In this document: one piece after another, positions 5,820-5,842 of the stretch | Layout of the letters: each line of letters opens with the position of its first letter | Position numbering within the stretch: position 1 is the first letter of the stretch | NCBI GenBank assembly: GCA_029287515.1 | Contig: JARFQZ010000016.1 | Span: 1 to 5,842 of the forward strand | From: Lysobacterales bacterium | GTDB taxonomy: Bacteria; Pseudomonadota; Gammaproteobacteria; Xanthomonadales; SZUA-36 | Direction of reading: 5' to 3' | DNA length: 5,842 bases | Made by a program: the position numbers and the translations under genes | The notes under the pieces: model-generated | Database searches by the model: none | What the model was told of the DNA's origin: nothing | The model's input: only the letters and a program-made list of their open reading frames with translations

Positions 5820-5825
5820 GCCTGT

Positions 5826-5835
5826 CTCCTTCCTT
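5826..5835 (-). promoter_or_regulatory. Strong ribosome binding site of kbp
   Basis: On the minus strand this reads AAGGAAGGAG, two overlapping Shine-Dalgarno cores, 6 nt before the ATG at 5819-5817. It confirms the start chosen and suggests efficient translation. Confidence 0.75.
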
Positions 5836-5842
5836 GTCGGGG

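Overview
The window looks like a chromosomal segment of a gammaproteobacterium with moderately GC-rich DNA. The evidence is the GlmS C-terminus, a YcgL-family protein (a family largely confined to Gammaproteobacteria), a TonB2-type ExbD and a Kbp/YgaU-like BON-LysM protein. I cannot name the genus. No tRNA, rRNA, CRISPR array, transposase, integrase or convincing Rho-independent terminator was found.

Layout. Left flank (1-912): the 3' end of glmS, overlapped by 4 bp by an exbD gene, then ycgL on the opposite strand with its stop codon overlapping the exbD stop. Centre (970-5313): three co-directional genes with gaps of 39 and 15 bp, probably one operon. They are (a) a TIR - transmembrane helix - TPR-like protein of 694 aa, (b) a 172-aa secreted six-cysteine protein of unknown function, and (c) a 561-aa protein with an N-terminal SLOG-type Rossmann domain and two pairs of transmembrane helices of SLATT-like character. 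Right flank (5316-5819): kbp/ygaU on the minus strand, its stop codon 2 bp from that of the SLOG gene. The only gene-free stretch of note is the 57-bp AT-rich divergent spacer at 913-969; nothing longer than 300 bp lacks a gene.

How the central genes may work together (inference). TIR domains with the glutamate seen here often cleave NAD+ and can make ADP-ribose-type signals. SLOG domains bind nucleotides, including such signals in Thoeris ThsA. SLATT-type 2TM modules are predicted membrane-perturbing effectors. A TIR enzyme next to a SLOG-4TM protein therefore suggests a Thoeris-like signal-to-membrane-effector pathway. The charge pattern around the TIR protein's single TM helix predicts that the TIR domain is cytoplasmic and the TPR region periplasmic. 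The middle gene product is also predicted to be periplasmic, so the system could sense something outside the inner membrane and respond inside. This is a hypothesis from domain content and gene order only.
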